Assembly: GCA_947643415.1 (NCBI GenBank)
Contig: CANRWA010000017.1
Coordinates: forward strand, 1-64,000
Source of the DNA: an uncultured Clostridia bacterium
Lineage (GTDB): Bacteria > Bacillota > Clostridia > Lachnospirales > Lachnospiraceae
DNA: 64,000 bases
Reading direction: 5' to 3'
In this document: positions 35,747-43,949 of the stretch, piece by piece
Layout: every line of letters starts with the position of its first letter
Numbering within the stretch: the first letter of the stretch is position 1
Notes under the pieces: generated by a model
What the model was told of the DNA's origin: nothing
Databases searched by the model: none
What the model saw: only the letters and a program-made list of their open reading frames with translations
Made by a program: the position numbers and the translations under genes

Positions 35747-37249
35747 ATGAAAAAAATACTATCTATTCTGCTGACAGCGGCATTACTTTTTGGTATAAGC
35801 AGTTTAGCGGAAGATAACAGGGAGAGTATGGCAAGGGATTCTTCTGTGATCCAGCCAATGACTGTTGTCACGATAACACCATCACCGGTATATAATGGAG
35901 ATGCAAAGCGGACGGTTATTGATGAGGTAACATATGTTTACCGCAGCGCTGAAGGAGATGAGAATAATATTCAGATCACGGCTGTTTATGCACCGGAGGG
36001 AACAAAAAAACTTGTGCTGCCGGATGCCATTGACGGGAGAGCGGTGACGGCGCTGCATCTTTTAAAAAAAGATAAAGCAGTTTCATTGGAAGGGGTAACC
36101 AGCCTGACTTTATCAGCGAAGATAATAGAGAAGCCAAGGATAATCTATAGGAATGGAGATATTCGGGCAGGCATACTGGTGACTAGCCTGGAAGAATATT
36201 TTCCCGCTCTGGAGGAGGTAAAGGCAGCGGAAAGTAATCCATATCTGGTGACTGAAAATGGTGTGCTATATACAAAGGACCTCACTTATCTGCTCTATTA
36301 CCCAAAGAGAAAGAAGGATACAGAATTTAAAGAACCGGATACGATTTATATGTCGAGAGGGTATGAGAAAACCAGGTATCTGAAGAAAGTTACTTTTTCC
36401 AGCAATCCTGAATACGAAGATACACCAGACTGCGGCTACAGTAATCTGGAAACGGTTGTGATACCTTCAAATATTAAAAGTGTTTCATGGTTTGCATTTT
36501 GTAATTGCAGCAAGCTGACGCAGGTGCAGTGGCACGATGGTATAAGAGAGCTTGACAATGGAGCTTTTCAGGGATGCACAGCACTGACGAAGATTCCGTT
36601 GCCAAAGTCGCTGCAGATAATACGTGCAGATGCTTTTGGAAAATGCGTGAACCTGGATTTTGGTAATCTGGTATTGCCGGATCGGCTTCAATGGATCGGA
36701 GATGAGGCATTTCTGGGAACAAAATGCAATAAAGTGATCATACCAGATTCATTAGAAAGCTATGGGGAACATGCTTTTAACAGTAATACGAAAATAGTAA
36801 AACCCGGATACATAAAGAATGTGAAAACAAAAAAGATTAAATCCAAATATAAGTTAGACGGGTTTTTTAAGTATGGTTACAGTTATTATCTTGCCAACGA
36901 GGCGGTTGCACTGGTTTCAATAAAAAAGAAAAAGAAGAAGCATTGTTTTCCTGCTGTATCCGTAAAAAAGATCTGGGGAGCGAAGAAAAAGATCAAGCTG
37001 AAAAAGGGGAAAAAGGCAGTATTGAATACAAAGGTTAAGGTTGAGAGAGACTCAGGCGTAACAGTGAGTGGACAGTTGGATGCAGAACTTCTGAAATTCA
37101 GCTCTTCTAACCCCAAAGTAGTGAAGGTTACAAGGACAGGAAAAATTCAGGCCAGGAAAAAAGGTTCTGCAGTGCTCCATGTGTCCCTGCGTCTGAGTAA
37201 TGGCGACTTTCATGTGAAGGCCTATAAAGTTAAGGTCAAAGTAAGGTAA
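35747..37249 (+). CDS. BspA-like leucine-rich-repeat surface protein with Ig-like end
   Basis: The protein has 500 residues from the ATG at 35747 (GGGGGAGG upstream). Signal peptide about 1-22 (KKILSILLTAALLFG). The middle (about 60-350) carries BspA-type LRR units (AFCNCSKLTQVQWHDGIRELDNGAFQGCTAL). The end (about 400-500) is a Lys-rich Big-2-like domain (SSSNPKVVKVTRTGKIQARKKGSAVLHV). No LPXTG motif. The basic domain resembles that of the protein at 22219-23310. It is likely an adhesin or wall-associated protein. Confidence 0.8.
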   Translation: MKKILSILLTAALLFGISSLAEDNRESMARDSSVIQPMTVVTITPSPVYNGDAKRTVIDEVTYVYRSAEGDENNIQITAVYAPEGTKKLVLPDAIDGRAVTALHLLKKDKAVSLEGVTSLTLSAKIIEKPRIIYRNGDIRAGILVTSLEEYFPALEEVKAAESNPYLVTENGVLYTKDLTYLLYYPKRKKDTEFKEPDTIYMSRGYEKTRYLKKVTFSSNPEYEDTPDCGYSNLETVVIPSNIKSVSWFAFCNCSKLTQVQWHDGIRELDNGAFQGCTALTKIPLPKSLQIIRADAFGKCVNLDFGNLVLPDRLQWIGDEAFLGTKCNKVIIPDSLESYGEHAFNSNTKIVKPGYIKNVKTKKIKSKYKLDGFFKYGYSYYLANEAVALVSIKKKKKKHCFPAVSVKKIWGAKKKIKLKKGKKAVLNTKVKVERDSGVTVSGQLDAELLKFSSSNPKVVKVTRTGKIQARKKGSAVLHVSLRLSNGDFHVKAYKVKVKVR

Positions 37250-37282
37250 AAAAGTAATGTGTCTGGGTCGGGAGATTCCATA

Positions 37283-37311
37283 TTGACCAGTGAATATTTA
37301 ACCGTTATAAT
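37283..37311 (+). promoter_or_regulatory. Sigma-A promoter of the truncated AAA gene
   Basis: TTGACC (37283-37288), 17-base spacer, TATAAT (37306-37311), 26 bases before the ATG. Confidence 0.75.
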
Positions 37312-37336
37312 AAAAGGCAAAAGGGAGGCATGAGTG

Positions 37337-38287
37337 ATGGGATTCTATCTAAACAGCCAGACCGCTTATACATTATTTAGAACAGAAGCGAAACAGCCAT
37401 ACTTTGTGGACAAGTCTCAGATGCTGGAGGAATTATTTCCATTTGTTGATGCCGGAAATAAGCATATCTGCCTGACAAGACCAAGAAGATTTGGAAAAAC
37501 CATTATGGCAAATATGATCGTCGCTTTTTTTTCAAAGGCTTGTGATGCAAAAGAACTCTTTGATGGTTTTTTGATCTCGGAGACAGAGGAATATGAACGT
37601 TACATGAACCATTACAATGTTGTTCATATTTCTTTTCATGATGTGCCAAGAAACTGCCGATCCTACGAGCAGTATATTGACAGGATTGAGACTCGCCTGT
37701 TAGAGGACATTCAGAGGGAGTTTCCTGATGTGGTTTTTGATAAAGAGGATGCCCTGTGGGATGTGTTTATGATGTTGTATGTAAAGCAGCCGGATATTCA
37801 GTTTATCTTTGTATTGGATGAATGGGATTTTATATTTCATCAGGAGTTTGTGACGGAAAGAGATAAGAGGGAATATCTCGCCTTTTTAAGGGGACTGCTG
37901 AAAGACCGCCCTTATGTATGTCTTGCCTATATGACAGGGATTTTACCCATACAGAAATATTCAAGTGGTTCGGAACTCAATATGTTTATGGAATATACTA
38001 TGGCAAAAAGCCGTATGTTCAGTGAATATTTTGGATTCTCAGATGCGGAAGTCGATATGCTTTATGAAAGGTATGGCAGACTGCAGGGAAATCCATTTTG
38101 TGTTACAAGGGATGATCTGAGGAAATGGTATGATGGATATGCCACACCGACGGGAGTACGTCTGTACAATCCCAGATCAGTAGTACTTGCCCTTAGTAAT
38201 AATAGTATTGACAACTACTGGACCAGTTCAGGACCATATGATGAGATATTTTACTATATAAGAAATAACATAGATTCTGTTTGTTAG
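37337..38287 (+). CDS. AAA-ATPase-like protein lacking its C-terminal nuclease domain
   Basis: The 316-residue protein starts with the typical FVDKSQMLEELFP segment and has Walker A PRRFGKT (about residue 47) and Walker B FIFVLDEWDF. It ends at NNIDSVC. Members of this family (AAA-ATPase_like fused to PD-(D/E)XK nuclease, PF09820/PF08011 type) usually run to about 520-580 residues. Here the frame stops soon after the YWTSSGPYDEIFYYI motif and no nuclease sequence follows in the 85 bases before the next gene. It is therefore a truncated remnant or a nuclease-less variant. The promoter is intact. Confidence 0.78.
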   Translation: MGFYLNSQTAYTLFRTEAKQPYFVDKSQMLEELFPFVDAGNKHICLTRPRRFGKTIMANMIVAFFSKACDAKELFDGFLISETEEYERYMNHYNVVHISFHDVPRNCRSYEQYIDRIETRLLEDIQREFPDVVFDKEDALWDVFMMLYVKQPDIQFIFVLDEWDFIFHQEFVTERDKREYLAFLRGLLKDRPYVCLAYMTGILPIQKYSSGSELNMFMEYTMAKSRMFSEYFGFSDAEVDMLYERYGRLQGNPFCVTRDDLRKWYDGYATPTGVRLYNPRSVVLALSNNSIDNYWTSSGPYDEIFYYIRNNIDSVC

Positions 38288-38372
38288 TTGGCATCGGGTA
38301 TGATAAAAAGAAGAAAAAGCACAGGTGCAAGGTGGAGGCACTACAACTGAAATGAGAGGAGATTTACAAATT

Positions 38373-40115
38373 ATGAAAAAGATACTGGGATTTGTTTTTA
38401 TTATGTTGTCAGTGATGTGTATTCGTGTTCCGTTAGCGGGGGAGGCTGCGGTGCGGTATGAGACTACAGCCATAAAAGGAAAAACATCAGTAAACAGGAG
38501 TGCAGGAAATTATTCTGGCAACTGGTCAGAGCCTTCCCGGTCATTTCTGTATCATAATGCAGATGGTACCTATAACAGGGTGGAATGTATTGGAAAATAT
38601 ATTTATTCGGAGATATATACGGCAGATTTCAAATACAAATCGCGGAAGAAGATTAAACTGGAACTGCCTGTCTGGGGCGGAGTCTATATGTCAGGGGATG
38701 CTTATTATGTGATGCTGGGGCAGAATAACGAAAAGGAGAAAAAAGGAGTATCGGAATTCCGGCTGATTAAATACAATAAGAACTGGAAGAAGGTAACATC
38801 TGTCAACATCACAGATGCCAATACAACAGGGCCATTCGAGGCAGGTTCCTGTCGGTTTGCCCAGATAGAGGGGAATCTGTATGTGAGAACCTGCCATAAG
38901 ATGTACAAGTCGGATGATGGGCTGAATCATCAGGCAAGTGTGATGTTTCGTTTCAGTATGACGGATCTGACAGTGCTGGCATCTTATACAGATGTTGCCA
39001 ATTCGGAATATAGTTATATCAGCCATTCATTTAATCAGTTTCTGGCGGTAGGAAACGGTAAGCTTTATGCCTGTGACCATGGAGATGCATTTAACCGTGC
39101 CATCACTGTGATGCGGTTTGATGAGGCGCCCAGCGGGAAAGGATATTTTGATAATAAGGGGACTGTTGTGGGAGATGTCTACTCCTTTTATGGCAATACA
39201 GGAGATAACTATACAGGGGCAACACTGGGAGGATTTGCGGTTAGTGGCACACACTGTATCGTTGTGGGAAATTCTGTGAAACAGACGAAACAGGGAAGGA
39301 ATAGTTCAGTAAGGAATATTTATACCATATCGGCAGAGGCTTCCGGAGATTTACAAAAGTCAGAAAAAACCTGGATTACGAATTATTCTTCCAAAGGAAA
39401 AAGAACAGCATGTAATCCGCTGCTGGTACAGGTTTCAGACCAGCGCCATCTTCTGATCTGGGAGGAAGAGTACAATGGAGGATATGACCGAACCCGTTAT
39501 GTTTTTCTGGATGGAACAGGAAAGAAGATTTCTGGTGTGGGAACGGTTTACATGCCATTATCGGACTGCCAGCCTATCGTGAGTGGAAAACGTATTGTCT
39601 GGTATGTGACAGATCATGGCGCTCCTACGTTTTATAGTATTCCTGTTGACGGTTCAGCTATTTCAAGACCGGCAGCAAAAACTAAATTCACAAAGAATGG
39701 GATCGTATATCAGATAACAAAATCAGGGAAAGCAGGAGGCGAGGTCTCTGTGACCGGCTGCAAAAAGTCTCAGATGCCGAAGGAAATCAGCCTGAATACA
39801 GTGGATTATGAAGGATATCGTTTCCGGGTGACAGTGATTGGAAAGAACGCTTTCAAGAATAATAAAAAACTTACATGGGTGCGGATCGGCACTTATGTAA
39901 AGAAGATTGGGGCCGGCGCTTTTCAGGGCTGCAGTAAAATAAATACCATAGAACTGGGCTATAAAAAATATACAACGAAAAATATAGGAAAAAAGGCTTT
40001 TGCAAAGACAAAAGGGCTTGTGGGTGTAGGTGCTCCAGGGAAAAAAATTACGGCTTACAGAAAATTGCTGGGAAAGAGGGGAGTATCACCGAAAGTGATG
40101 TTTTATAAAAACTGA
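38373..40115 (+). CDS. Secreted surface protein with C-terminal BspA-type LRR
   Basis: The protein has 580 residues from the ATG at 38373 (GAGGAG about 11 bases upstream). Signal peptide about 1-26. A large central part (about 40-440) of repeated beta-strand pattern, with many W/Y/G motifs, may be a beta-propeller; this is a guess. The last 100 residues are BspA-like LRR (IGKNAFKNNKKLTWVRIG, IGAGAFQGCSKINTIELG). No cell-wall sorting motif. It is probably exported and cell-associated. Confidence 0.72.
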   Translation: MKKILGFVFIMLSVMCIRVPLAGEAAVRYETTAIKGKTSVNRSAGNYSGNWSEPSRSFLYHNADGTYNRVECIGKYIYSEIYTADFKYKSRKKIKLELPVWGGVYMSGDAYYVMLGQNNEKEKKGVSEFRLIKYNKNWKKVTSVNITDANTTGPFEAGSCRFAQIEGNLYVRTCHKMYKSDDGLNHQASVMFRFSMTDLTVLASYTDVANSEYSYISHSFNQFLAVGNGKLYACDHGDAFNRAITVMRFDEAPSGKGYFDNKGTVVGDVYSFYGNTGDNYTGATLGGFAVSGTHCIVVGNSVKQTKQGRNSSVRNIYTISAEASGDLQKSEKTWITNYSSKGKRTACNPLLVQVSDQRHLLIWEEEYNGGYDRTRYVFLDGTGKKISGVGTVYMPLSDCQPIVSGKRIVWYVTDHGAPTFYSIPVDGSAISRPAAKTKFTKNGIVYQITKSGKAGGEVSVTGCKKSQMPKEISLNTVDYEGYRFRVTVIGKNAFKNNKKLTWVRIGTYVKKIGAGAFQGCSKINTIELGYKKYTTKNIGKKAFAKTKGLVGVGAPGKKITAYRKLLGKRGVSPKVMFYKN

Positions 40116-40146
40116 GCCAGGAAAGCAATGAGAGGGGTATGTATAA

Positions 40147-40800
40147 ATGTACCAGACAGTTTTATTTGACTTAGATGGAACGCTTACCGATTCGGGTATT
40201 GGCATTACAAATTCTGTTATATATGCACTGGGAAAATTCGGTATCCATGTCTCAGACCGGACCGGGTTGTATTCCTTTATCGGGCCTCCTCTTGTGGAAT
40301 CCTTTGAACGTCATTATGGATTTGACCACCAGCAGGCAGAGCAGGCGGTAAGTTATTACCGGGAATATTTCAGCAGGAAGGGAATCTATGAGAACCGTCC
40401 ATATGATGGGATAAAAGAATTGCTGGCAGATCTAAGGGATTCAGGGAAGGTACTTCTTGTGGCCACATCAAAGCTGGAGAAATTTGCAGGGGAGGTTTTA
40501 AAACATTTTGGACTGTATGATTATTTCGATGCTGTAGCAGGAAGCAGCGTGGATGGCACGAGAATGAAAAAAGGAGAAATAATCACATATGCGCTGGAGA
40601 GTGCCGGGGTGGATGAAAGAGAATCTGCCATAATGGTGGGGGACAGAGAGCACGATATATTGGGTGCGAAAGAGGCAGGCATTGATTCACTGGGTGTACT
40701 CTATGGCTATGGGAGCAGAGAGGAACTTGTTATGGCAGGAGCAGATTTTCTGGCAGAGAATGTGGGGGCTGTAGCGGAGACTCTTGTTGGGGATTGTTAA
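40147..40800 (+). CDS. HAD-superfamily phosphatase, phosphoglycolate-phosphatase-like
   Basis: The 217-residue protein has the HAD motifs in order: nucleophile Asp in LFDLDGTLTDSG (about 8-19), Thr in VATSK, Lys (KKGE) and the acidic pair MVGDREHDILGAK. A helical cap lies between motifs I and II. It resembles Gph/PpaX-type phosphatases that detoxify phosphoglycolate or hydrolyse small phosphates. AGAGGGG precedes the ATG. Substrate unproven. Confidence 0.88.
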   Translation: MYQTVLFDLDGTLTDSGIGITNSVIYALGKFGIHVSDRTGLYSFIGPPLVESFERHYGFDHQQAEQAVSYYREYFSRKGIYENRPYDGIKELLADLRDSGKVLLVATSKLEKFAGEVLKHFGLYDYFDAVAGSSVDGTRMKKGEIITYALESAGVDERESAIMVGDREHDILGAKEAGIDSLGVLYGYGSREELVMAGADFLAENVGAVAETLVGDC

Positions 40801-40901
40801 AAATACATCTTTGCATTTGGATGGTCTCTTTTTTCTAAAAAGAGGGTGGGTTACAGAATATAGGAAAAAGTATTCCGGAAAAACTGTGTGGAGGTGGTCT
40901 G

Positions 40902-41366
40902 GTGAGTAAAGTAATAGCGGGAGTGGTTGGTTTCATTTTATCTCTTTATCTGATCGTGCCAATTTATAATAATTTCCAGCTAAGCAGATTTTCAAGACAG
41001 CTATGGAATCTGGAGTTCCCCCAGGGTGTTATTGTTTTGGAGGAAGACAAGGAAAATGGCAAGCTGAATGGAAATGGGAATTCTATGGATTACCTCGCCT
41101 GTGTTCTGGTAAAGTCAGAAAAGACGCAGGATGAACTGGAAGAATTTCTGGAGAGTAAGAAATTTCATTGTGCCAGGGATGATGAAGAGGAATGCAGGGA
41201 CATAGAGGTGGTTAAGGTGGAGTCAGATATTTTACAGTCAAAATATCTGGAACATGAGACGATAACCTTTGAGTTCCTGTCAGATGAAACAGAGTTTCAG
41301 GATTATTATGCGCTGATTATTTATGATGGCGGTTATGATTCCAGTTTTGATATTAGGGGGCATTAG
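40902..41366 (+). CDS. Single-span membrane protein, unknown function
   Basis: The 154-residue protein starts at GTG 40902 with GGAGGTG upstream. Residues 4-22 form one membrane segment (VIAGVVGFILSLYLIVPIY); the rest is acidic and predicted extracytoplasmic. No family is recognised. It lies about 90 bases before a two-component pair, so a link to that system is possible. Confidence 0.65.
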   Translation: MSKVIAGVVGFILSLYLIVPIYNNFQLSRFSRQLWNLEFPQGVIVLEEDKENGKLNGNGNSMDYLACVLVKSEKTQDELEEFLESKKFHCARDDEEECRDIEVVKVESDILQSKYLEHETITFEFLSDETEFQDYYALIIYDGGYDSSFDIRGH

Positions 41367-41457
41367 AATAATAATTTCTCAGTAGTCCAGGGATCGGGTC
41401 AGTGTTAAACAGAGAATTAGCTCAACGGGATAAGCATTATGTGGGAGGGATCAGAGA

Positions 41458-42120
41458 ATGAATCAGGCCAGGGTATTGATCGTGGAAGATGAAGTTTCCA
41501 TTGCAAAGATGATTGCCATGAATCTTAAAGTGGCAGGATATGATGTTACTATGTTTCATGATGGGGAAGAGGCTGCGGAGGCGGTCAGAGAGGAACGTAG
41601 TTATGACATTGCGCTGTTGGATGTCATGCTCCCTGGAATGGATGGATTTGCCCTTTTGGATATTGTCAGGTCTTATGAGATCCCTGTGATCTTTCTGACT
41701 GCCAAAGATGATCTCGGATCAAAGGTTCAGGGACTGCAGGGAGGGGCAGAGGATTATATTGTGAAGCCATTCGAGATGTTGGAACTGATGGTGCGGATGG
41801 AAAAGGTGCTGGAGAGGACGAGGAAGCTTAGTGAAGTGATCCATATTTTAGATATGGAGATCGATGTCCCTGCCCACACGGTGAGGAAGGGTGGCGCGGA
41901 AATTTCATTAAAGCCTATGGAATTTGAACTGCTTTGCGTGCTGGCACGGAATAAAAATATCGCTATTTCCAGGGAAGAGCTGTTGCGCCGGGTGTGGGGA
42001 GTCGATTATGTAGGAGAGACCAGAACGGTGGATGTGCATATCGGACAGCTCCGGAAAAAACTTTCCTTAGCGGACAATATCAAAACTATCTCCAAGCTGG
42101 GATACAGATTGGAGGAGTAA
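41458..42120 (+). CDS. OmpR-family response regulator
   Basis: The 220-residue protein has a receiver domain (Asp55 in IALLDVMLPGMDG, Lys in VKPFEM) and a winged-helix output domain (VDVHIGQLRKKL). The kinase ATG follows its stop codon by 2 bases, and the kinase ribosome site GGAGGAG lies in the final codons, so the two are translationally coupled. Confidence 0.93.
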   Translation: MNQARVLIVEDEVSIAKMIAMNLKVAGYDVTMFHDGEEAAEAVREERSYDIALLDVMLPGMDGFALLDIVRSYEIPVIFLTAKDDLGSKVQGLQGGAEDYIVKPFEMLELMVRMEKVLERTRKLSEVIHILDMEIDVPAHTVRKGGAEISLKPMEFELLCVLARNKNIAISREELLRRVWGVDYVGETRTVDVHIGQLRKKLSLADNIKTISKLGYRLEE

Positions 42121-42122
42121 TC

Positions 42123-43511
42123 ATGCGTCTCAAAACAAAAATTCTTATAATCTGTTGTATCAGTGTTCTTTTTTCTTCTGTAGTCTGTAGTGCGGCAGTT
42201 TATATTCTGGTAAGAAATTTTTCTATGGATGCGGCAGAGGGACAGAGTTTTAAGGATGCCATTGCCGCCTTTTCTAAATTAGACGATGATATGACAGCGC
42301 TACAGGTTCAAAAGGATGATTCCGTTGATGAGAGGGTATTGGAATATATACTTAAAAAGCAGGGAGATAAATTGCTGTTATGCTTTTCATCGGGGGAAGA
42401 AAAGGAAATTTTCAATTCCACTGTATTTGAAAAAGCAGGTCTTGAGAAGTTAAACCATAGTCCGATTGATACCATGGGAGTGGAACGGGCAAGACTGCGC
42501 TGGCAGGGCAGTCATTTTTTTGTGTACCGGCAGGAAGCATATGATAGTGTCATTTTTAAGTTGGAAGATATAGATTATGTCTGGGAACGCATGAGGCTGC
42601 TTGGCATCGGGCTTTTGGTTCTGACAATTGCAGTAACGGCAGTTGTCTGTGTTTTATTATTTATTATATTGAACAAGGTGCTGCATCCCCTGCATGAATT
42701 AAGCGCTGGGGCAAGGCAGATCGCGAAAGGAAGGTATGATAAGCGTATCATCGTAAAGAGACGGGATGAGATCGGGGAGTTAAGCGATAATTTCAATCAG
42801 ATGGCAGAAGCTGTACAGCTTCGCACAGAAAGCCTGGAGGAGTCAGAGCGGAGAAGAACATTGTTTATGGGTAACTTGACCCATGAATTGAAGACACCCA
42901 TGACGGCAATCTCCGGATATGCGAAGACCCTTTTGACAGTAAAGCTCCCGGAAGAGGACAGGGAGGAAGCGCTTTCCTATATTTATGAAGAAAGCTGCCG
43001 CCTGGAACGGCTCTCCAGGAAACTTATGAATCTGCTTTTGATGGAGGAAGAGGATGGGATAGATCCTGTGGAAGTGTCAGCAAAGGAGTTGTTCCATAAA
43101 GCAGAGGAGGCCTGCCGCCGAAATCTTGCAGAGGATGGAATCTGTCTGGAATGTCATGAAAAAGGTGAGGTATTCTGCGTGGATGAGGATCTTTTCACAG
43201 AAGTTCTCATTAATCTGATTGATAATGCCAGAAAAGCCAGCAGTGCCGGGGACAGCATTATTCTCGCTGCAAAAGAGAATGTGATCGAGGTCAGGGATTT
43301 TGGACGAGGTATTCCAGAAGAAGAAAGAGAAAGAATCCTTGAACCCTTTTACATGATTGATAAATCAAGGAGCAGGAAGAGCGGCGGGGCAGGGCTGGGA
43401 CTTGCCATTACAGCAATGATACTGAAAAGGCATAATTGTAAGATGCAGATTGAAAGTAAAGTGGGAGAGGGAACACGGATTATCTGTTACTGTGATTGGC
43501 ATTACCAGTGA
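42123..43511 (+). CDS. Membrane sensor histidine kinase
   Basis: The protein has 462 residues from the ATG at 42123. Spans at about 6-29 and 158-182 enclose a 130-residue sensor of no recognised type. HAMP (about 184-236), HisKA with NLTHELKTP (His254) and HATPase (GAGLGLAIT) follow. It pairs with the regulator just upstream. The next gene has its own promoter (43534-43562), so the pair may end here. Confidence 0.92.
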   Translation: MRLKTKILIICCISVLFSSVVCSAAVYILVRNFSMDAAEGQSFKDAIAAFSKLDDDMTALQVQKDDSVDERVLEYILKKQGDKLLLCFSSGEEKEIFNSTVFEKAGLEKLNHSPIDTMGVERARLRWQGSHFFVYRQEAYDSVIFKLEDIDYVWERMRLLGIGLLVLTIAVTAVVCVLLFIILNKVLHPLHELSAGARQIAKGRYDKRIIVKRRDEIGELSDNFNQMAEAVQLRTESLEESERRRTLFMGNLTHELKTPMTAISGYAKTLLTVKLPEEDREEALSYIYEESCRLERLSRKLMNLLLMEEEDGIDPVEVSAKELFHKAEEACRRNLAEDGICLECHEKGEVFCVDEDLFTEVLINLIDNARKASSAGDSIILAAKENVIEVRDFGRGIPEEERERILEPFYMIDKSRSRKSGGAGLGLAITAMILKRHNCKMQIESKVGEGTRIICYCDWHYQ

Positions 43512-43533
43512 TTGACATGGAGGTTGTTCTGTT

Positions 43534-43562
43534 TTGACAGATAAATTAAAGTATGATAAAAT
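43534..43562 (+). promoter_or_regulatory. Sigma-A promoter before the small membrane protein
   Basis: TTGACA (43534-43539), 17-base spacer, TAAAAT (43557-43562), 33 bases before the ATG at 43596. Confidence 0.75.
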
Positions 43563-43595
43563 CGAAATTATAAAAATATGTAAGGAGAAGTGAAT

Positions 43596-43934
43596 ATGAA
43601 TTCAAAATACAAAGGTTTGTGTAAAGGACTGGCAGTAACAGTTTTGGTATTGGGGATTATAGGATCTATCATTTTGGTGGCAGTATGTGGCGAAGTAAAA
43701 AATGTTTCATACTCTGTATACGCAGGCGTATCTGCAAGGGCAAAGCGTGATGCAGCGCTGACTATTACATATTTTGTATCTGGTGCGTTTGGATCCGTTA
43801 TCTTATATGCCATTCTTGCCGGATTGGGGGAAGTGTTAGAATATTTGGAATTGTTGTCCAAAAAGAAAACGGATGTTGTGGGGGATATTACTGATTCAAA
43901 GGGGCTAAATGATGAAGAATTACCACCATTGTAA
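43596..43934 (+). CDS. Small two-span membrane protein, unknown function
   Basis: The protein has 112 residues from the ATG at 43596 (AAGGAG upstream; a GTG at 43590 is less likely). Spans at about 8-30 and 52-78. The acidic cytoplasmic tail ends near the start of the next gene, 15 bases away. No family recognised. The two genes are probably one operon. Confidence 0.6.
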   Translation: MNSKYKGLCKGLAVTVLVLGIIGSIILVAVCGEVKNVSYSVYAGVSARAKRDAALTITYFVSGAFGSVILYAILAGLGEVLEYLELLSKKKTDVVGDITDSKGLNDEELPPL

Positions 43935-43949
43935 TTGAGGGGTGTGAAA

